Source of the DNA: Cephalotrichum gorgonifer
Taxonomy: Eukaryota > Ascomycota > Sordariomycetes > Microascales > Microascaceae
Assembly: GCA_900312665.1 (NCBI GenBank)
Contig: ONZQ02000002.1
Location: forward strand, 3,125,863 to 3,189,862
Direction: 5' to 3'
DNA: 64,000 nucleotides
Shown here: piece after piece, positions 58,856 to 64,000 of the stretch
Numbering within the stretch: position 1 is the first letter of the stretch
Layout: each line of letters begins with the position of its first letter
Notes under the pieces: generated by a model
Seen by the model: the letters and a program-made list of their open reading frames with translations, nothing else
The model's database searches: none
Told to the model about the DNA's origin: nothing
Made by a program: the position numbers and the translations under genes

Positions 58856-60221
58856 TGGCGTTGAAACGTGGGGGGCCGCTCGACATTATGCTTCTTTTTA
58901 TGTTTCTTTTTTTTGACGCACAACTCTAGTTCGTACCTTGTTCTCCAAAAACCCGTCAATACAAAAGATAAGAAAATTTTAGGTTTTGTTGTGTCGTCTG
59001 GGTTCGTGGATCGGCAGATCGTTCTCTCTGATTGGGCCGGTTTCGGGGGCGGGGGGAAGGGTGAGCTTTTGCCGCGGCCAGCCGACGCCCCGAAACCCGA
59101 AACGCCCGCGTCCGGCGGTCCCGGTGGGGGGAGAGCAAATGAAGCTCTGACCGCCCGCGTTTCTATTTATTTTCTCCGCGCGGAGGACGGGAGGGGAAAA
59201 GCAACGATGGGGAGAGAGCTTATTTTTTTTTCATTGGTTGTTGTGGTCATTTGAGACGGGGGATGGATCGTTTGGTGTTTGGTCCGGCAGATTCTTTTGT
59301 TTCGTTCTATTTCTATTTTGGGGGTGGTAGATCTTGTTGTTTTCTCTCTTCCTATTTTTGGGGGATTGTAGATCGTTTGACTTCGTCTATTTTCGGAGAG
59401 ATTCGTATATCCTTCTTGATCGACGTGGGGAACCGAGAGAGGGATATACTCCGTACATTTATATATCTAACGATTAGAGCGCCAAGACGTCAAGGATGCG
59501 GAGGGAGTCGGTGTCGTGTGAAGCCAGATCCGCGAGACGGATTGTACCAGAGGCAATCTACAATCTGCAGAACACCAATTTGAGCAGGCACCTCGAAACA
59601 GAACCTGTCTGGTAGGGCAGAACTGACACACTCTCCGTCAGGAGAGCCGACCTCCACTGTCATCCCCGTCTAAGACTACGAGCACACGAGGATCCCAGGG
59701 TCATCGTGCTGGTCGGGCTGCGATGAGGAGAGTAAGCGTGGATGCCTTTCTGAAGTGCCTACTACTCGTTGGAAACCCACGGCATTGGGAGGAGAAGGAT
59801 ATTTGGAACGGAACGATAGTATCACCGAGCCGGACCTGGACGGGACGCCAGCCCCGCCTTCACCCACCTCGAGACCAGGGAGTAGAGGTTAGAGACGAGA
59901 ATTCAAGGAGGAAAGGTCGAAGACCGGTGACCAAAGACGAAGCGTGAAGAAGAATAAAATTATCACCAGAATATGCAAATAAATTCTACAAACAGCACAA
60001 AAACCCCCAAACAGTCCATCCCTCCGCCGTAGAAAAAACTCCCAGTCGCCCTCCATCTCTACCAAACAAACAAAACGTAACAACACGTAAGAATATCTCA
60101 GGGGAAAAAAAAGAGAAGAAAAGAAACCAAAAAAGAGAGACAGAGAGAAAGGAGAAGATATGTATATACAGTTGGTTCCATTCCAACCAACCACCCATCA
60201 CCACCTAGGGGCCCTACCACA
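56821..60221. promoter_or_regulatory. Long intergenic region: ENA promoter side and ApsB-like 3' end
   Basis: 3.4 kb without a supportable gene. The half near 56821 would hold the ENA promoter and leader; ENA genes are commonly induced by salt and high pH, but no PacC or calcineurin site was assigned here. The motif TACGGAGTA occurs at 57564-57572, 58736-58744 and, reversed, 59447-59455. An A23 tract is at 58825-58847. The part next to 60222 is A-rich, fitting the ApsB-like 3'UTR. Confidence 0.45.
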
Positions 60222-63200
60222 CTACCCCTCGCTCCTCCTAATCCTCATCGCCAACTCCCGATTCTCCCCCTCCAGCTCCCCAAGCCTCGCCCTCGCCGCG
60301 CTCCGATCCTGATTCCTCCCCTCCCTCTCCGCCCTCAGCTTCCTCTCCATCTCCCTCAGCCTGAGCATGAGCGGGTTATCCCTCTCCGCCCCTCCCGCGC
60401 CATCCCCACCGTCCCTGTCCTTCCCGCCCGCACTCGACGACGTCCTCGTGATGGTCGACATCGACGCCGAGGTCCCCGGCCTCGCCGTCCCGGGTCTCCC
60501 CCACCTGTCCCTCGGTCCGGTCGGTATGCTCGGGCTCGGACTCCCCATTACGGACCCGGTCCCGGACCCGTCGTACGCCGCCCTGGCCCTGACGTCGCTC
60601 GCCGTCCGCAGCGTCGCGTTCTCCACCTTCAGCTGCCTGTACGCCTCCTCCAGCGCCTCGTACCCCCTCACGTCCGCGCCCCCGCCTCCCGGCCGCCCGC
60701 CCAGGAGCGTCCCCGACGCGACCCCGTTCCGCACGATGCTCTCCAGCCTGTCCAGCGTCTTCGTCCTCATCTCGAGCCCGTTCTCCAGGTTCTGGTACTC
60801 CCTCCACAGCTCCCTCTCCACCGCCTTGATCCGTGTCTGGAACCCGCCCACCATCGCCTCGACCGTCTTCACCGCCCCCAGCAGGTTCTTGCTGAAGCCG
60901 GGCAGCATCGTCGCCACCGCCTCTAGCGAGGGAAGCGCCCGCCCGCTGATGAGGCTGTTGTCGTGGGCCCAGTCGCTCCCGCACAGCGTGCTCAGCCGCA
61001 CCCAGAGGACCAGAAGCAGGTTGTTCCGCTCGGTGAGCTGCTCCTTGAGCGAGCCCTCGAGCGTCACGAGCTTCTTCGCCGCCTGGCTGCGCGAGGACTC
61101 GAGCTCCTGGATCCGGGACTCCTGCGTGCTGACCGTCAGGCTGACGTGGTGGTGCGTCTTCTGGAACGTCTCGAACTGCGATTTCGTCGCGCGGTGCGCC
61201 TGCCGCTCCTTGTCGAGGAGTTCGGCGAGGCGTCGAGACTCGAGGCTGTGCGACTCCATGAGCGTGTCACGCTGCTTGATGAGCCGGTCCTTCTCGACTA
61301 TGTCGGCCTTGGTGGCGTTGAGCTCGCGGACCGTGTCCTCAAGCTGGCGTTGGAGGTTGGAGATGGACTAGGAGGAAAAAAAAAAGTTAGAACCGATCTA
61401 AAACTCATACATGTACGACGAGAGCGGCATAGGGGAAGGGGAGTATGGAGGTCAGAGGGAAGAGAGTGGGTGGGGAAAAAAGACGACTAAGAACATGCGT
61501 GTGGGAAGCATGATCATGGGGACGAGGGTCACTCACATTCAGAAGACTCGACCGCGTCCCGTTCAGATCCCCCAGTGCGACGCGGAGGTTCCCCTCCAGC
61601 TCCATAAGCCTCTCCTTCCACTCCGCCGCCTCCACCTCGCGCGACGACAGCGCCTTCCGCAGCTTCCTCGCCTCGTCCTTGGCCGCCGACGCCTCGCGGT
61701 TCAGGTCGTTGACGAACTGCTGCACCTCCTCCTTCTCCCTGTTCGCCACCATCTCCCGCTGCCTCCTCTCCCCCTGCAGCCTCTGGTCCAGCTCCTTGGC
61801 CCTCTCCTTCTCGTCCCGGAGCGCCTGCTCCGCCCCCGCCACCTCGGCCTCGAGGTTCCCGATCCGGATCTTGTCCGCCTCCTGCTCCTCGCGCAGGAAC
61901 GCGATCTCGCCCTGGCTCGACTCCTGCTGCACACCCAGCCGGTTCGCCTTGTCGTTCGCCTCGTTCAGCTTCGCCTCCAGCTCCTCGAGCTCCTTGTTCG
62001 ACTGCGCCACCTCCTGCTCGAGCTGCCCGATCCGGCGGAGCTTGTTGTCCTGCTCGTCCTCGAGTCGGAGGAGCGCGTCGCTCATCCCCCGCATCTCCTC
62101 CTGCAGCGCCTCGAAGTTCTCCGCCCGGTCCTGCAGGTCGAGCCGCAGGTTGTGTATCTCGCCGTTGCGCTGGTCCGCCTCGGCCTCGAGCGCGTCGATC
62201 TCCGTCTGCGCCTCGTTCCGGAGCGCCTCGAACTCGTTCTCCATCTCCGCCTGCTCCCGGAGCGCCTCGTCCCTCTCGGCCTGCAGCGCCACGAGGTCGT
62301 TCATCGTCGCCTCCAGGTCCGCCTGCAGCGCCGCCGCCCACTCCTCCGTCTGCGTCTTCCCGTCCACGGCCGTCTCGAAGTCCTGCATGCACCGCTCCAG
62401 CTCCTGCGCGAGCTCCTGGTTCTTCAGCTTCACCTCGTTCACGCGGTCCCGCAGCTCAGTGACCTGGTTTTCCAGCTCCTCTCTCTCCGCCTCGTCCGCG
62501 GGGTTGCTCGTCTGCCGCGTCGTGGCACTGGCCCGTGAGTGCGTCCGCTGGTGGTGCCCGCCGGCGCGCGACGCCGATCGCTCGAGGAGCGTGTCGATAG
62601 TCGACGGCGCCGGGTTGCCCCGCCGCTGCGCCATCTTGAGGTCCTCGATCTCCTGGTACAGCCGCTCCTTCTCGCGGTTCCGGGACGTGAGCATGGAGGT
62701 CTGCGCGCCCACCTCGCGACGCAGCTCGGCGTTCTCGTGTCGCAGCTGATCGCTCTCGCGCCGCAGCTCGTCGATCATTGTCGTCGCTGTGCTGAGTCCG
62801 TTCAAGCTTCCCTCCACCTCACCCGACTGGCCGGACATGGGCCGGGATGGGGAGCCGGGCAGGTTGTGTTTCTTGGTGATGTTGTAGATGTTGGTCGTAT
62901 GGTGCAGGCCGGCGGCGCCTCCAGCGGCCATTGCGTCCTGCTTCAGCCGGAATATCTCCTCGCGGAGTCTCCGGTTGTCGTCATCAGCCTGCTCGCGCCG
63001 CGCCGTCTCCTGCTCGAGCAGGTCCTTCCACACGTCGGTCTCGTCCTGCCTCCCGAGGCTCTCGCCGGCCGTCCGCTCGCCGAGCGACCTGACGGCCTCG
63101 CTGAGCTTCCGCTTCTCGGCCTCCTTGTTGATGCACTCGTGCCTCAGCCTCTCGACCTCCACGACGTACTCCTCCATCCTCTCGCGGAGGTAGTACAGCT

Positions 63201-64000
63201 CCTCCTCGCGCTCCTGCGCGGCCTCGTCGAACGCGGGACCCTCCGAGCTGGCGCCGCTCTTGGCGGTGCTCGGCCGCTCGTCGTCCTCCCTCAGCATCTG
63301 CTTCTCCAGCTCCTTCACCCGCCTCCTCAGCGCCTTGTTCTCCCGTTGTATGACGGCGAGGTTCGTCTTGAGCTCCACGTTCTCCGAGATCATCTCCTTG
63401 ACGCCCTCCTCCGAGACCTTGTCCAGGCGGTCGCTGAGGAACATGACCTTGAGCTTGAGGTCGAAGTTCTCCTTGGACAGCCGCTCGATCGTGCTGCTCT
63501 GCTCCTTCAGCGTGAGGTTCTTACCCGAGCGCTTCGAAGTGCTAGTGCCAGTGCCAGTACCGACGGCGACGGAGAAGTCGCTGGGCTTCCGCGGCGTGAC
63601 GAGTCCGCTCTTAAACTTGTACTCCTTCGCCAGGGACTCAGGCACCTGTACGTTCCGTACGTGGCGCGCTATGACCGTGTCGGTAGGTGCGTTCAGTGGC
63701 CTGGAGGGCTTCGGCGTCTTCAGCGCGTCCTCCTGGCCGTTGGGATGGTACCCGCTGTCCTCGTCGAGGGGCTCCAGCGCGTCGAGCGTCCTGGGCAGCC
63801 CGTCGTTGACGTCGTCTATCCCCGAGGCCATGCTCCCCATGCTTATGGACCTATTTAGGAAGTTGTTCAGGTTGGGCGGCATCCCGATGGCTGGCACGGC
63901 GCCCTGGCCCACGGTGACGTCGCTATCGGCATCATCGTGGTCCGTGTTTGTGAAGGAGGAGGTCGAGGAACGGCCGCTCGCGTTACGACTGCGAAGGTAC
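60222..64000 (-). CDS. apsB: ApsB/Mto1-like microtubule-organising protein with CM1 motif, 5' end cut by the window
   Basis: Exons from beyond 64000 to 61537 and 61367-60222 leave about 1203 visible codons. Proteins of this type (Aspergillus ApsB, fission yeast Mto1) recruit gamma-tubulin to spindle-pole bodies and septal organising centres and affect nuclear movement. The CM1 motif region reads LTLKEQSSTIERLSKENFDL followed by KVMFLSDRLDKVSEEGVKEM, about 150 residues into the visible part. Then a long coiled coil with many E, R, L and Q heptads follows, broken by a Ser/Arg-rich stretch near the middle (RAGGHHQRTHSRAS). The C-terminal exon has LLLVLWVRLSTLCGSDWA, a coil, a Gly/Ser-rich disordered part and a final coil. 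The frame is open to 64000, but CCTTCGCAG at 63990-63998 (minus strand) could be an acceptor. Confidence 0.88.

Noticed and set aside
61411..63858. Long plus-strand Leu/Arg-rich frames over the ApsB-like gene
   Set aside because: Reverse-strand shadows of a coiled-coil gene; the minus strand has the CM1 motif and consistent splicing.

Overview
The window is from a filamentous ascomycete (Pezizomycotina, most likely a Sordariomycete). Coding DNA is GC-rich, genes are single-transcript and lie on both strands, and introns are short (about 40-120 nt) with GTRNGT donors and CTAAC/CTGAC-type branch sites. The gene content fits: an ApsB/Mto1-type CM1 protein, an ENA-type sodium pump, LaeA-like methyltransferase, GH18 and GH13 enzymes, and a NACHT protein with an N-terminal alpha/beta hydrolase. 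All gene models were spliced by hand, and the exon limits given keep reading frame.

Left part (1-25 kb), mostly housekeeping: a partial ELYS-like nuclear pore gene divergent from SMC4 (condensin); an AMSH-like JAMM deubiquitinase divergent from VPS4, so two ESCRT/endosome genes share an intergenic region; prefoldin subunit 6; an unrecognised gene; ribosomal protein eS26 divergent from a ubiquitin-eS31 fusion, two 40S subunit genes with a shared promoter region and probable 5'UTR introns; a GH18 chitinase of the non-secreted type divergent from NOP56.

Middle part (25-48 kb), accessory in character: a NLR-like gene (alpha/beta hydrolase + NACHT), a disrupted gene of a fungal family of unknown function, a small MRX7-like gene with an 18-nt exon, a secreted 12-cysteine protein made of two repeats, an SDR reductase, a LaeA-like methyltransferase, an unrecognised C-terminally anchored protein, and a second hydrolase gene. 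The last carries a long hexanucleotide repeat in its coding region that spans an assembly gap. Gene-poor AT-richer stretches of 1.5-3 kb separate these.

Right part (48-64 kb): a secreted GH13 alpha-amylase, an ENA-type P-type ATPase, a 3.4-kb intergenic region with repeated TACGGAGTA motifs, and a partial ApsB/Mto1-like microtubule-organising protein running off the end.

The most unusual items are the hydrolase-repeat gene at 44.3-47.9 kb (Arg/Glu-rich repeat, probable GC-AG intron, overlapping upstream ORF), the NLR-like gene at 25.8-29.3 kb, the two-repeat cysteine-rich secreted protein, and the three same-pathway or same-complex divergent gene pairs.
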